Source: Eutreptiella sp. 'Long Island Sound 2002' | Taxonomy: Eukaryota; Euglenozoa; Euglenophyceae; Eutreptiales; Eutreptiaceae | DNA length: 64,000 nt | Assembly (NCBI GenBank): GCA_964036045.1 | Contig: OZ038384.1 | Coordinates: forward strand, 26,542,351-26,606,350 | Direction of reading: 5' to 3' | Notes under the pieces: model-generated | Told to the model about the DNA's origin: nothing | Databases searched by the model: none | Seen by the model: only the letters and a program-made list of their open reading frames with translations | Position numbers and translations under genes: made by a program | Shown: piece after piece, positions 24,001 to 36,594 of the stretch | Numbering within the stretch: the first letter of the stretch is position 1 | How the letters are laid out: each line of letters opens with the position of its first letter

Positions 24001-27000
24001 CCGAGGCCCCCCGCCGCCCGGCGAGGGGGCCTCCTTCGCTTAGGGACCGACGAGGCCCTCGCCGCATGGGCAAGTGGACCTCCTTCGCTCAGGGACCACC
24101 GAGGTCCCCGCTGCATGGGCGAGGGGACCTCCTTCGCTCAGGGACCACCGAGGCCGCCAGCGCATGGGCGTGGGGGCCTCCTTCGCTTTGGGACCACCGA
24201 CGTCCCCGCCGCATGGGCGCGGGCGCCTCCTTCGCTTTGAGAACGCGGAGGCCCCCACCGCATGGGCGAGGGGACCTCCTTCGCTCAGGGACCACCGGGG
24301 GCCCCACCGCATGGGCGAGGGGTCCCCATTTGCTTTGGCATCACCGAGGCCCCCACCGCATGGGCGAGGGGACCTCCTTCGCTTTGGGACCACCGAGGCC
24401 CCCACCGCATGGGCGAGGGGGCGTCCTTCGCTTTGGGACCACCGAGGCCCGCGCTGCATGAGCGAGGGGGCCCCCTTCGCTTTGGGCCTGCTTCGCTTTG
24501 GGACCACCGGGGCCCCCGCCGCATGGGTGAGGGGACTGCATTCGCTTTGGCACCACCGAGGCCCCCACCGCATGGGCGAGGGGACCTCCTTCGCTCTAGG
24601 ACCACCGGGGCGCCGGCCGCATGGGCGAGGGGGCCTCCTTCGTTTTGGGACCACCAAGGTCCCCACCGCATGGGTGTGGGGGCCTCCTTCATTTTGGGAC
24701 CACCGAGGCCCCCGCCGCATGGGCGAGGGGGCCCCCTTGGCTTCGGGACCACCGAGGTCCCCGCCGCATGGGCGAGGGGGCCTCCTTCGCTTTGGGACCA
24801 CCGAGGCCCCCACCGCATGGGCGTGGGGGCCTCCTTCGCTTTGGGACCACCGGGGCCCCCGCCGCATGGGCGAGGCGGCCTCCTTCGCTTTGGGACCACC
24901 GATTCCCCCTCCGCATGGGCGAGGGGGCCTTCTTGGCTTTGACATCACCGAGGCCCCCCGCCGCATGGGCCAGGGGACCTGCTTCGCTTACGCACCACCG
25001 GGGCCCCCGCCGCATCGGCGAGGGGGCCTCCTTCGCTTTGGGACCACCAAGGCCCTGCCGCATGGGCGAGGGGCCCTCCTTCGCTTTGGGACCACCGAGG
25101 TCCCCACCCCATGGGCGAGGGGGCCTCCTTGCCTAAGGGACCACCAACGCCGCTCCCGCATGGGCGAGGGGGCCTCCTTCGCTTTGGGACCACCGAGGTT
25201 CCCACCGCATGGGCGAGGGGGCCTCCTTCGTTTTGGGACCACCAAAGTCCCCACCGCATGGGCGAGGGGGCCCCATTCGCTTTGGTACCACCGAGATCGC
25301 GCCGCATGGGTGAGGGGGCCCCCTCCGCTTTGGGCCTCCTTCGCTTTGGGACCACCGGGGCGCCGGCTGCATGGGCGAGGGGGCTTCCTTCGTTTTGGGA
25401 CCACCGAGGTCCCCGCCGCATGGGCGAGGGGGCCCCCTTTGTTTTGGGACCACCAAGGTCCCCACCGCATGGGCGAGGGGGCCTCCTTGCCTAAGGGACC
25501 ACCAACGCCGCTCCCGCATGGGCGAGGGGGCCTCCTTCGCTTTGGGACCACCGAGGTCCCCACCGCATGGGCGAGGGGGCCTCCTTCGTTTTGGGACCAC
25601 CGAAGTCCCCACCGCATGGGCGAGGGGGCCCCATTTGCTTTGGTACCACCGAGATTGCGCCGCATGGGCGAGGGGGCCCCCTTCGCTTTGGGCCTCCTTC
25701 GCTTTGGGACCACCGGAGCGCCGGCCGCATGGGCGAGGGGGCCTCCTTCGCTTTGGGACCACCGAGGTCCCCGCCGCATGGGCGAGGGGGCCCCCTTGGC
25801 TTCGGGACCACCGAGGTCCCCGCCGCATGGGCGAGGGGGCCTCCTTCGCTTTGGGACCACTGAGGCCCCCACCGCATGGGCGAGGGGGCCTCCTTCGCTT
25901 TGGGACCACCGCGGCCCCCGCCGCATGGGCGAGGGGGCCTCCTTCGCTTTGGGACCACCAAGGCCCCCCGCCGCGCGGAGAGGGGGCCTCCTTCGCTTTG
26001 GGACCATCGAGGCCCCCCGCCGCATGGGCAAGGGGGCCTCCTTGGCTTGGACATCACGGAGGCCCCCCGCCGCATGGGCCAGGGCACTTGCTTCGCTTAC
26101 GGACCACCGGGACCCCCGCCGCATGGGCGAGGGGGCCTCCTTCCCTTGGGACCACCAAGCACCTTGCCGCATGGGTGAGGGGCCCTCCTTCGCTTTCGGA
26201 CCACCGAGGTCCCCGCCGCATGGGCGAGGGGGCCTCCTTCCCTAAGGGACCACCAACGCCGCTCCCGCATGGGCGAGGGGGCCTCCTTCGTTTTGGGACC
26301 ACCGAGGTCCCCACCGCATGGGCGAGGGGGCCTCCTTCGTTTTTGGACCACCGGGGCCCCCGCCGCATGGGTGAGGGGGCCTCCTTCGCTTTGGGACCAC
26401 CGAGGCCCCCCGCCGCCTGGCGAGGGGGCCTCCTTCGCCTCGGGACCACCGAGGCCCCCTCCGCATGGGCGTGGGGGCCTCCTTCGCTTTGGGACCACTG
26501 AGGTCCCCACCGCATGCCCGAGGGGGCCTCCTTTGCTTTCGGACCACCAAGGCCGCTGCCGCATGGGCGAGGGGGCCTCCATCGCTTTGGGACAACCGAG
26601 GTCCCCACCGCATGGGTGAGGGGGCCTCCTTCGTTTTGGGACCACCGAGGTCCCCACCGCATGGGCGAGGGGGCCCCCTTCGCTTTGGGACTACCGGGGC
26701 CCCCACCGCATGGGCGAGGGGGCCTCCTTCGCTTTGGGACCACCGAGGCCCCCCGCCGCCTGGCGAGGGGGCCTCCTTCGCTTAGGGACCACCCAGGCCC
26801 CCTCCGCATGGGTGTGGGGGCCTCCTTCGCTTTGACATCACCGAGCCTCCCCGCCGCATGCCCGAGGGGCCCTCCTTCGCTTTGGGACCACCGAGGCCCG
26901 CGCCGCATGGGCGAAGGGGCCCCCTTTGCTTTAGGACCACCGAGGCCCCCGCCGCATGGGCGCGGGCGCCACCTTCGCTTTGGGACCACCGAGGTCCCCA

Positions 27001-30000
27001 CCGCATGCGCGTGGGGGCCTCCTTCGCTTTGGGACCACCGAGGCCCCCCGCCGCATGGGCGAGGGGACCTCCTTCGCTTAGGGACCACCGGGGGCCCCAC
27101 CGCATGGGCGAGGGGGCCACCTTCGTTTTGGGACCACCCAGGTCCCCGCCGCATGGGCGAGGGGGCCTCCTTCGCTTTGGGACCATCGAGGCCCCCACCG
27201 CATGCTCGAGGGGGCCTCCTTCGCTTTGGGACCACCGAGGCCCGCGCCGCATGGGCGAGCGGGCCCCCTTCGCTTTGGGCCTCCTTCGCTTTGGGACCAC
27301 CGGGGCCCCCGCCGCATGGGCGAGGGGACTCCATTCGCCTTGGCATCACCGAGGCCCCCACCGCATGGGCGAGGGGACCCTATTTGCTTTGCCATTACCG
27401 AGGCCCCCACCGCATGGGCTAGGGGGCCTCCTTCGCTTTGGGACCACCGAGGCCCCCAGCGCATGGGCGAGGGGACCTCCTTCGCTTTGGGACCATCGAG
27501 GTCCCGCCGCATGGGCGACAGGGCCCCATTCGCTTTGACATCACCGAGGCCCCCACCGCATTGGCGAGGGGACCTCCTTCGCTTTGGGACCACTGAGGCC
27601 CCCACCGCATGGGCGAGGGGGCCTCCTTCGCTTTGGGACCACCGAGGCCCGCGCCGCATGGGCGAGGGGGCCCCCTTCGCTTTGGGCCTCCTTCGCCTTG
27701 GGACCACCGGGGCCCCCGCCGCATTGGCGAGGGGACCCCATTCGCTTTGGCATCACCGAGGCCCCCACCGCATTGGCGAGGGGGCCTCCTTCATTTTGGG
27801 ACCACAGAGGTCCCCACCGCATGGGCGAGGGGGCCCCCTTCATATTGGGACCACCGAGGCCCCTGCCGCATGGGCGAGGGGGCCCCCTTCGCTTTGGGAC
27901 CACCGAGGTCCCCGCCGCATGGGCGAGGGGGCCTCCTTCGCTTTGGGACCACCGTGGTCCCCGCCGCATGGGCGAGGGCCCCCCCTCCTTTTTTGGGACC
28001 ACCGAGGTCCCCACTGCATGGGCGAGGGGGCCCCCTTCGCTTCGGGACCACCGACGTCCCCGCCGCATGGGGCCTCCTTCGCTTTGGGACCACCGACGTC
28101 CCCGCCGCATGGGGCCTCCTTCGTTTTGGGACCACCGAGGCCCCCGCCGCATGGGGGAGGGGGCCCCCTTCGCTTTGGGACCACTGGGGCCCCCGCCGCA
28201 TGGGGGAGGGGGCCCCCTTCGCTTTGGGACCACCGACGTCCCCGCCGCATGGGGCCTCCTTCGTTTTGGGACCACAGAGGCCCCCGCCGCATGGGCGAGG
28301 GGGCCCCCTTCGCCTCGGGACCACCAACGTCCCCGCCGCATGGGGCCTCCTCTGCTTTGGGACCACCGAGGCCCCCACCGCATGGGCGAGGGGGCCTCCT
28401 TCGCTTTAGGACCACCGAGGCCCCCCGTTGCCCGGCGAGGGGGCCTCCTTCGCTTAGGGACCACCAAGGCCCCCTCCGCATGGGTGTGGGGGCCTCCTTC
28501 GCTTTGACATCACTGAGCCTCCCCGCCGCATGGGCGAGGGGACCTCCTTCGCTTAGGGACCACCGAGGTCCCCGCCGCATGGGCGAGGGGGCCTCCTTCG
28601 CTTTGGGACCACCGAGGCCGCCATCGCATGGGCGAGGGGGCCTCCTTCGCTTTGGACCGCCGAGGCCCCCACCGCATGGGCGTGGGGGCCTCCTTCGCTT
28701 TGGGACCACCGAGGCCCCCCGCCGCATGGGCGAGGGGACCTCTTTCGCTTAGGGACCACCGGGGGCCCCACCGCATGGGCGAGGGGACCCCATTTGCTTT
28801 GGCATCACCGAGGCCCCCACCGCATGGGCGAGGGGACCTCCTTCGCTTTGGGACCACCGGGGCCCCCGCCGCATGGGCGAGGGGGCCTCCTTCGCTTTGG
28901 GACCACCGAGGCCCCCACCGCATGCTCGAGGGGGCCTCCTTCGCTTTGGGACCACCGAGGCCCGCGCCGCATGGGCGAGGGGGCCCCCTTCGCTTTGGGA
29001 CCACCGGGGCCCCCGCCGCATGGGCGAGGGGGCCTCCTTCGCTTTGGGACCACCGAGGCCCCCCGCCGCATGGGTGTGGGGGCCTCCTTCGCTTTGGGAC
29101 CACCGAGGCCCCCACCGCATGGGCGAGGGGACCTCCTTCGCTTTGGGACCACCGGGGCTCCCGCCGCATGGGCGAGGGGGCCTCCTTCGCTTTGGGACCA
29201 TCGAGGCCCCCGCCGCATGGGCGACGGGGCCCCATTCGCTTTGACATCACCGAGGCCCGCGCCGCATGGGCGAGGGGGCCTCCTTCGCTTTGGGACCACC
29301 GGGGCTCCCGCCGCATGGGCGAGGGGGCCTCCTTCGCTTTGGGACCATCGAGGCCCCCGCCGCATGGGCGACGGGGCCCCATTCGCTTTGACATCACCGA
29401 GGCCCGCGCCGCATGGGCGAGGGGACCTCCTTCGCTTTGGGACCACCGAGGCCCCCACCGCATGGGCGAGGGGGCCCCCTCCGTTTTGGGACCACCCAGG
29501 TCCCCGCCGCATGGGCAAGGGGGCCTCCTTCGCTTTGGGACCACCGATGTCCCCGCCGCATGGGCGAGGGGGCCTCCTTCGCTTTGGGACCACCGAGGCC
29601 CGCGCCGCATGGGCGAGGGGGCCCCCTTCGCTTTGGGCCTCCTTCGCTTTGGGACCACCGGGGCCCCCGCCGCATGGGCGAGGGGACTCCATTCGCTTTG
29701 GCATCACCGAGGCCCCCACCGCATGGGCGAGGGGACCTCCTTCGCTTTGGGACCACCGGGGGCCCCACCGCATGGGCGAGGGGGCCCCCTTCGTTTTGGG
29801 ACCACCGAGGTCCCCATCGCATGGGCGAGGCGGCCCCCTTCGTTTTGGGACCACCGAGGTCCCCGCCGCATGGGCGAGGGGGCCTCCTTCGCTTTGGGAC
29901 CACCGAGGTCCCCACCGCATGGGCGAGGGGGCCTCCTTCGCTTTGGGACCACCGAGGCCCGCGCCGCATGGGCGAGGGGGCCCCCTTCGCTTTGGCATCA

Positions 30001-32168
30001 CCGAGGCCCCCACCGCATGGGCGAGGGGACCTCCTTCGCTTTGGGACCACCGGGGCCCCCGCCCTATGGGCGTGGGGCCCTCCTTCGTTTTGGGACCACC
30101 GGGGCCCCCGCCGCATGGGCGAGGGGGCCCCCTTCGTTTTGGGGCCACCCAGGTCCCCGCCACATGGGCAAGGGGGCCTCCTTCGCTTTGGGACCACCGA
30201 GGTCCCCACCGCATGGGCGAGGGGGCCTCCTTCGCTTTGGGACCACCAAGGCCCGCGCCGCATGGGCGAGGGGGCCCCCTTCGCTTTGGCATCACCGAGG
30301 CCCCCACCGCATGGGCGAGGGGACCTCCTTCGCTTTGGGACCACCGGGGCCCCCGCCTCATGGGCGAAAGGGATTCCTTCGCTTTGGGACCACCGGGGGC
30401 CCCACCGCATGGGCGAGGGGGCCCCCTTCGTTTTGGGGCCACCCAGGTCCCCGCCGCATGGGCAAGGGGGCCTCCTTTGCTTTGGGACCACCGAGGTCCC
30501 CACCGCATGGGCGAGGGGGCCTCCTTCGCTTTGGGACCAACGAGGTCCCCACCGCATGGGCGAGGGGACTCCATTCGCTTTGGCATCACCGAGGCCCCCA
30601 CCGCATGGGCGAGGGAACCTCCTTCGCTTTGGGACCACCGGGGCGCCCGCCGCATGGGCGAGGGGACCTCCTTCGCTTTGGGACCACCGAGGTCCCCGCC
30701 TCATGGGCGTGGGGCCCTCCTTCGTTTTGGGACCACCGAGGTGCCCACCGCATGGGCGTGGGGGCCTCCTTCACTTTGGGACCACCGAGGTCCCCGCCGC
30801 ATGGGCGTGGGGGCCTCCTTCGCTTTGGGACCACCGAGGTCCCCGCCGCATGGGCGTGGGGGCCTCCTTCGTTTTGGGACCACCGAGGTCCCCACCGCAT
30901 GGGCGAGGGGGCCTCCTTCGCTTTGGGACCACCGATGTCCCCGCCGCATGGGCGAGGGGGCCCCCTTCGTTTTGGGACCACCGAGGTCCCCACCACATGG
31001 GAAAGGGGGCCTCCTTCGCTTTGGGACCACCGAGGTCCCCGCCGCATGGGCGTGGGGGCCTCCTTCGTTTTGGGACCACCGAGGCCCCCGCCGCATGGGC
31101 GCTGGGGCCCCCTTTGTTTTGGGACCACCCAGGTCCCCGCCGCATGGGCAACGGGGCCTCCTTCGCTTTGGGACCACTGAGGTCCCCGACGCATGGGCGA
31201 GGGGGCCTCCTTCGCTTTGGGACCACCGAGGCCTGCGCCGCATGGGCGAGGGGGCCCCCTTCGCTTTGGGCCTCCTTCACTTTGGGCCCACCGGGGCCCC
31301 CGCCGCATGGGCGAGGGGACTCCACTCGCTTTGGCATCACCGAGGTCCCCAGTGCAAGGGCGAGGGGACCTCCTTCGCTTAGGGACCACCGGGGCGCCCG
31401 CCGCATGGGCGAGGGGACTCCATTCGCTTTGGCATCACCGAGGCCCCCACCGCATGGGCGAGGGGACCTCGTTCGCTTTGGGACCACCGGGGCCCCCGCC
31501 GCATGGGCGAGGGGACTCCATTCGCTTTGGCATCACCGAGGCCCCCACCGCACGGGCGAGGGAACCTCCTTCGCTTTGGGACCACCGGGGCGCCCGCCGC
31601 ATGGGCGAGGGGGCCTCCTTCGCTTTGGGACCACCGAGGTCCCCGCCACTTGGGCGAGGGGGCCCCCTTCGTTTTGGGACCACCGAGGTCCCCACCGCAT
31701 GGGCGTGGGGGCCTCCTTCGTTTGGGACCGCCGAGGCCCCCGCCGCATGGGCGAGGGGGCCCCCTTCGCTTTGGGACCACCCAGGTCCCCGCCACATGGG
31801 CAAGGGGGCCTCCTTCGCTTTGGGACCACCGAGGCCCGCGCCGCATGGGCGAGGGGGCCCCCTTCGCTTTGGGCCTCCTTCGCTTTGGGACCACCGGGGC
31901 CCCCGCCGCATGGGCGAGGTGACTCCATTCGCTTTGGCATCACCGAGGTCCCCAGTGCAAGGGCGAGGGGTCCTCCTTCCCTTTGGCACCACGGAGGCCA
32001 CCGTCGCATTGGCGGGGGGGCCTCCTTCGTTTTGGGATCACCGAGGACCTTGCTGCATGGGTGTGGGGGCCTCCTTCGCTTTGGGACCACCAAGGCCCTC
32101 GTCGCATGCACGAGGGGTCCTCCTTCGCTTTTGGATCCCCGAGGCCCCCACCGCGTGAGCACGAGGGT
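21100..32168. repeat. 49-bp GC-rich satellite, about 11 kb and roughly 225 copies
   Basis: The unit begins ACCACCGAGGYCCCCRCCGC and continues ATGGGCGAGGGGGCCTCC and TTCGCTTTGGG. The period is 49; for example the GCATG of successive units falls at 28871 and 28920. The array starts near 21100 and fades near 32160 with the last degenerate units. The consensus contains no TA, TGA, TTA, CTA or TCA, so all six frames are open. Since 49 is 1 mod 3, the three frames of a strand encode the same 49-residue peptide in rotation. This explains plus-strand ORFs of 723, 850, 862 and 985 codons and equally long minus-strand ones. Variant units (GACTCCATTCGCTTTGGCATC types, 9-10-bp-shorter types, truncated joins) occur in recurring clusters. 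I treat it as non-coding satellite DNA. Confidence 0.95.
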
Positions 32169-33660
32169 TTCCCTTGCCTCCGCTGTAGGCGCTGGAGCCC
32201 AGCCCGTACATACTCGAGCTCTGGTGCGATCCCGACGGGACAGGCACCTGGGGAGTGCCTGGGTCCGCGCACGGACACCTGCGGCAGGAGTGCTGTGCGG
32301 TTGGAGGGGGGGGTTCAGGCTACGGACCGAGCCCCCGAGACGTGCTGGCCAAACGCTGCCCAGTGGGTAGTACCTGGGCCCACACCCGTGAGACTTCGTC
32401 CCCCTTCCCGTGGGGGGGTGGCGGACCGTGCCGGAAGTGGAGCCGGCGCTCTGCCTCGCCCCCCAATCCGTGCCCCTGGGGGGATCCAGCAACGTGTAGG
32501 GCGGGAGTGCATGCGTGTTGTGCGGGTTAGGGGACAAGGGGAGGAGACGAAGAGGAGAGCCGCCGCCATGATGCTTAGCCGGACGGGTTGGGACAGAACC
32601 CCCCTCTCGGTCGCGGCTAGACCGGTGAGGGCCGGCGGGCACCATGGGGATGTGCCGCGGGTGCGCCCTACCGGGGGACCGCATCTCCTCCTTCTCCTCC
32701 TCCTCTTGTGTGTGGGATGTGTGGCTCAAAGCATGGTGTACGTCAGTGGGTACCACTTGAGGTGGACCACATCCGTAGTTGGCCCACAATGGGTTTGAAG
32801 AGGCAGTCCAAATTGAATCCTGTGCCGCACGGCGTAAAGCTCTAAATGACAAGGAAAAGCGTAAGGGAATATCTGATGTGCAACCTATCCCACAACCGGG
32901 GGTTTCTAACCCAGCTTCAATTGATCCGGGGGTGAGGACAATGCTGCCTCATTTGAAGGTCCTAGTGGGTTGAATGAGCAACAGCGTGTTCAACCCATGA
33001 GGAAAGCAAAGTTGTTGCACATACTACCGATTCTGGACATTGAGCATCAACTTGTGTGTCTTCTTTGTAGTAGTAGCGGCACCAGCAGTGACAGTGGCAG
33101 TAGTAGTAGTCCTAGCGATGACGCTTCCGATGACAACCATGTGTACATGTCCGGTGGCTCTACATTACGTGCCGATACGTTGGATAGTTCATCGTCATCT
33201 AGTGACAACCCAAAACCTCAACCACAACCCAAGAAGTATCGGTGTGTGGCTGTACATAGTCCCCGGGAAGGAGTGGTGGATGTGGACGCCACGTCAAGTG
33301 ACAGTTGTTGTTGGTGCCAAGGAACTCATTGATCCAATTGCCGACATGTTTGATGTGTGATACTAATGTCTGCAATGCCAGGCTTCAATTTGCTTTATTG
33401 AGTTCTGCTTTTTATGTCAGACGTGTGACACAACCCATTACCCGTTGACCCGCCCTGTGCAGCATGTTGGGAGTGCAACGTGCTAGGCCGCATGTCTAAG
33501 CTGGATGTGCGCAGCCGTATAATTTTTTTTCAATGAAGGCGGAAAAATGCTTTTGCTGTGCATGTGTATGTCAAACGTCTCACACAGACGTTGAATCTTG
33601 TTGGCTCATTTATTCAACAGTGAACAAAGTGCTGTTCCACCAAATTTGTGCCTCTTGAAT
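32169..33660. other. Unassigned region after the satellite
   Basis: Plus-strand ORFs that leave the satellite (to 32370 and 32798) turn into Arg/Gly/Pro-rich sequence without a domain. ORFs at 32779-32973 and 32970-33332 are more protein-like (the second is Ser/Asp-rich, with SSSGTSSDSGSSSSPSDDASD) and might be pieces of one decayed gene. No family is recognised. Confidence 0.4.
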
Positions 33661-34375
33661 TTTGACCTCGGCCACTTGGTGGTGCATTGCTTGGGCCCCA
33701 TTCTCTGCAAGGGGGACATGCGAAAGGCGACAGAACTTTCTTTAGGTGGCGGGATGTGCCACAAAGGCTGAAAGAGTATGGCGATTGGTATCCCTCAATG
33801 TATCTATGTGTTCACCTTTTAAGCAAAAAAGCTCCGAGAGGTGGGCAGCCTGCTCAGCTACCCGCAACTCAAAAGTGCTGCTCCTGCCCCTTGGGGTCCC
33901 TCCCATGCTGGCTCCAGCATACTCCACGCAAAGCCTTTCCAAGACGGTGGAGTTTGGAGGGTGCTCACCACCACTGATGTGGGAAATGTGACACAGGCCC
34001 AGGGTGTTTCCGATTTAATGGGGGCGGAGGATGAGGAGATGATTGTCTATTCCAGCTATGGGGCCAATCACATGCACATATAGGGTGCAAACAACTCGAA
34101 ATATCCCTAGAAGCCACCAAAACAATTTATATCTGGATATTTGTAGGCTATGCATGTGATTCTTAAAGCGATGGAAAGCGACTAGCTGTACATCGATTTA
34201 CATTTCGTTTTGCATGCATTGCTCACCTTGCACCATCGTCCCACCCTGTAGTGCACACAATAACTCTGCCTGTAGATTAAGCAATTACCACAAATACTCA
34301 GGCTGGCACATGTTGGGAGCGGCCCGCACCGGGGCATGATTGGCTATTTGCATGGGGTGCAGCAGCCTTACTCAG
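33661..34375. other. No assigned gene
   Basis: Small ORFs occur on both strands without domains. A short phrase, AGTGCTGCTCCTGCCCCTTGG (about 33875), has a near match at about 42361 (AGTGCTGCTTCTGCCCCTTG), followed in both by a CCCTCCCAT phrase. These are probably remnants of a dispersed repeat. Confidence 0.4.
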
Positions 34376-34910
34376 GTGCTAGTAGACATGCCAGCCCCAA
34401 GGGGGGCGGCCTGTTCGAATTCCAGACCCCAAACCCCCCCCCCCTCCCCCAGAGTTTTCGAACCCGTCTTTCTCCAATTTGAGATTTTGAGGGAAAGGGT
34501 TGGTACCAAAGGCGCCGAAATTATTTTTTTTTGCCCTTCCTGAGGGGTTTTTTTTTTCACCCTATGTATGTGCCTATACTCAAAATACTCAGAATTTTGT
34601 AGAGAAATCAAAAAGGTTTCAAAAACACAGAAAATTTTCTGACCTTGGCTGATGGGAGCCTGAGCTAATGGGCAAATTTTTTCTGAAAAATTTTTTTACC
34701 CCATTTGTGTATGTTCAAAATGATCAGCGCGTCACGGGGATCATTTTGAGGTATGTATGTCGGGGTACCCACTGACCCCCCTCTAGGGACCCCAGCGGCT
34801 GACTGGCCGACCCACCTACCCCCCCACCCCCTCCAGACCCCCAAAAGTTTTCGCACCCGGTTGGGGTCTAGAATTTGAACAGGCGCCCCCCTTGGCCAGC
34901 TTTTTGTAGG
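34376..34910. repeat. Inverted pair of a short repeat with a polymerase III box B-like core
   Basis: GGGGGGCGGCCTGTTCGAAT followed by TCCAGACCCC (about 34408-34437) reappears in reverse complement at about 34863-34895 (GGGGTCTAGAATTTGAACAG, then GCGCCCCCC). The arms extend outward through a GCCAGC-CCAAGGGGGG segment. The core GTTCGAATTCC resembles the B box of tRNA-derived repeats. The ~400 bases between are AT-rich with T runs. It may be two SINE-like copies head to head, or one element with long inverted ends. Confidence 0.45.
34719..34746. repeat. Perfect 10-bp-arm hairpin
   Basis: CAAAATGATC and GATCATTTTG flank a short loop that starts AGCGCG. A weaker version lies at 39832-39862 (CAAAATGATCAGCGCG, then GGTCATTTTAA). 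Both sit beside GTATG-rich sequence, so this hairpin probably belongs to a dispersed element end. Confidence 0.7.
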
Positions 34911-34969
34911 GTGGGCTAGACAGAAGCAGGGGCAAACCCCACTCAAACAAACATCAAATGTAAGAGGCA

Positions 34970-36590
34970 TCTAAAATATGGTTGTGGTCTGTCACAAATT
35001 TCCTCCCCTCCTCTCTTGAGGCAAAACTAAAGGTACTGCTAAGCTTTATTTCGCATGCATTGCTCTGATACCGCCGCCTAATGACGGTGCCTTGCAGGCT
35101 ATCAGCCCCCCCACAGTTAGCAGGCACCTAACCACCTCAGCACCCTTCTATCTCAGTCTCCTATGGTGCCCCCACACCAACCATGGCTATTCCGCAAAAT
35201 CCTTCACCTCAGCACACGCCTCCACATAGAGGGCCCGCCTATTGCCATAGGTTGAGGCAATTGGCTCGGTTCACGGCGCTTTCTACATACCTTGGGGGTG
35301 CAAATCTGTGGAACCCGTGATTTTGGGGTGTTTGACATGAAAATTTTTTTTCGTGTTTTTTGGCCCCTGTGCTTTTTGGCACAAAAATTTAACATGCCAA
35401 TTAAGGCACCTTTGAACTTCCCCAAATGTGAGAAAAATGCCGATCACCATGGTGGTTAAGAATGCACACACCACATAGATGTTAGTCTGTTCTGGTTCAT
35501 GTCAGACGTCTGACATGCTAATAACCAAGCGCTCATCATCCACAATGTCCACATTGCAGCACTTATCTCTCAACGGGCGGAAAAGCAATGCATGTGCGGA
35601 ACAGGTGCTTCAACTTCAACACCTGCGTGCGAAATTCTTGTTCCTCAGTACCGTCGCCTGCAAAGGTCTTGAAAACATTCAACCATTACAAACAGGTCGT
35701 TCAGCAGATCATAACATTGTGTACACATGCACATGAACATAATGCAATAATATCAGCCCCCACTGTAACTGGAATCAGATAGCAATGCAAACTCATGTCA
35801 ATTCGGACAAGACAAATGGAAACAGAGAAATCAGCAATGATTCAACTTTGTGCCTATTCATCTACACACAACCTTTGATATTGCCTACGCTTACAATGCC
35901 CATGGACACGCACTAGGTGGGCCTAATTGGTGCTGCATGGCTCCATGGGTTTATCTGTGCTCCCGTTGTCACCAAATTACCACCCAAGCCTGACCCAAGG
36001 GTGCCCGGGTCACCGGATGTCACCCAAAAATCACAATTTTTCAGCCAAACCATGCTGGCCTGAAAATGCCTAAGTCCTCACTGGTGGGGCCCCTCAGGGG
36101 AGCATTGGCAGGAACAAAGAAGCATTTTGTTATATGGATGTGTCTGGGTATCCAATGTTGGGAGACTGGGCACTCTTGTACACTCTGCCACTGCTAGGAA
36201 GGTCAGGATGGGGTCCGGATGTTCCCCTTGACTTTCGTTTCTGCCACTTGGATTTTGGGCCTCGTTGAAGGTGGCACACCGAGTGTGTTGTGACTAGGGT
36301 CTCAAAAAGATTGGGCATGCTAAACGGTTTGCAATGACAGGCATGGCCTTTGTTTTGCAGAAAAAACGGAGCTTGCCCCCTGGTTGGCAGTTGGCAGTCA
36401 ACCGCCGGTGGTTACTAGCTAATGTTGTGTTGAGATGGCCTAGTCCATCACGTTTGTAAGCGGATCCAGAAAATTGGCAGGCTGATCTTTTGCAGTTGTA
36501 AACTACTCTTCTGGAGCTACAGTCTGTGTTTCCTCATGTGTTCCCAGTGCATGTGATATCCAAGTTTGCAACTGTAAAGTCCAGCTGCTG
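34970..36590. other. Region upstream of the EF-hand gene, no gene recognised
   Basis: I see no domain-bearing ORF and no repeat of note. An in-frame TGA at 36589-36591 immediately precedes the EF-hand gene start. No TATA box or other promoter element could be identified with confidence. Confidence 0.4.
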
Positions 36591-36594
36591 ACTG

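Noticed and set aside
20171-32168. CRISPR-like array
   Set aside because: Units are contiguous and vary gradually, without unique spacers, and the context is eukaryotic.
21261-32370. ORFs of 300-985 codons on both strands that look like proline/glycine/arginine-rich repeat proteins
   Set aside because: They are translations of the stop-free 49-bp satellite. All six frames are open over the same DNA, the encoded peptide is the same in rotated frames, and no start, domain or splice signal favours one.
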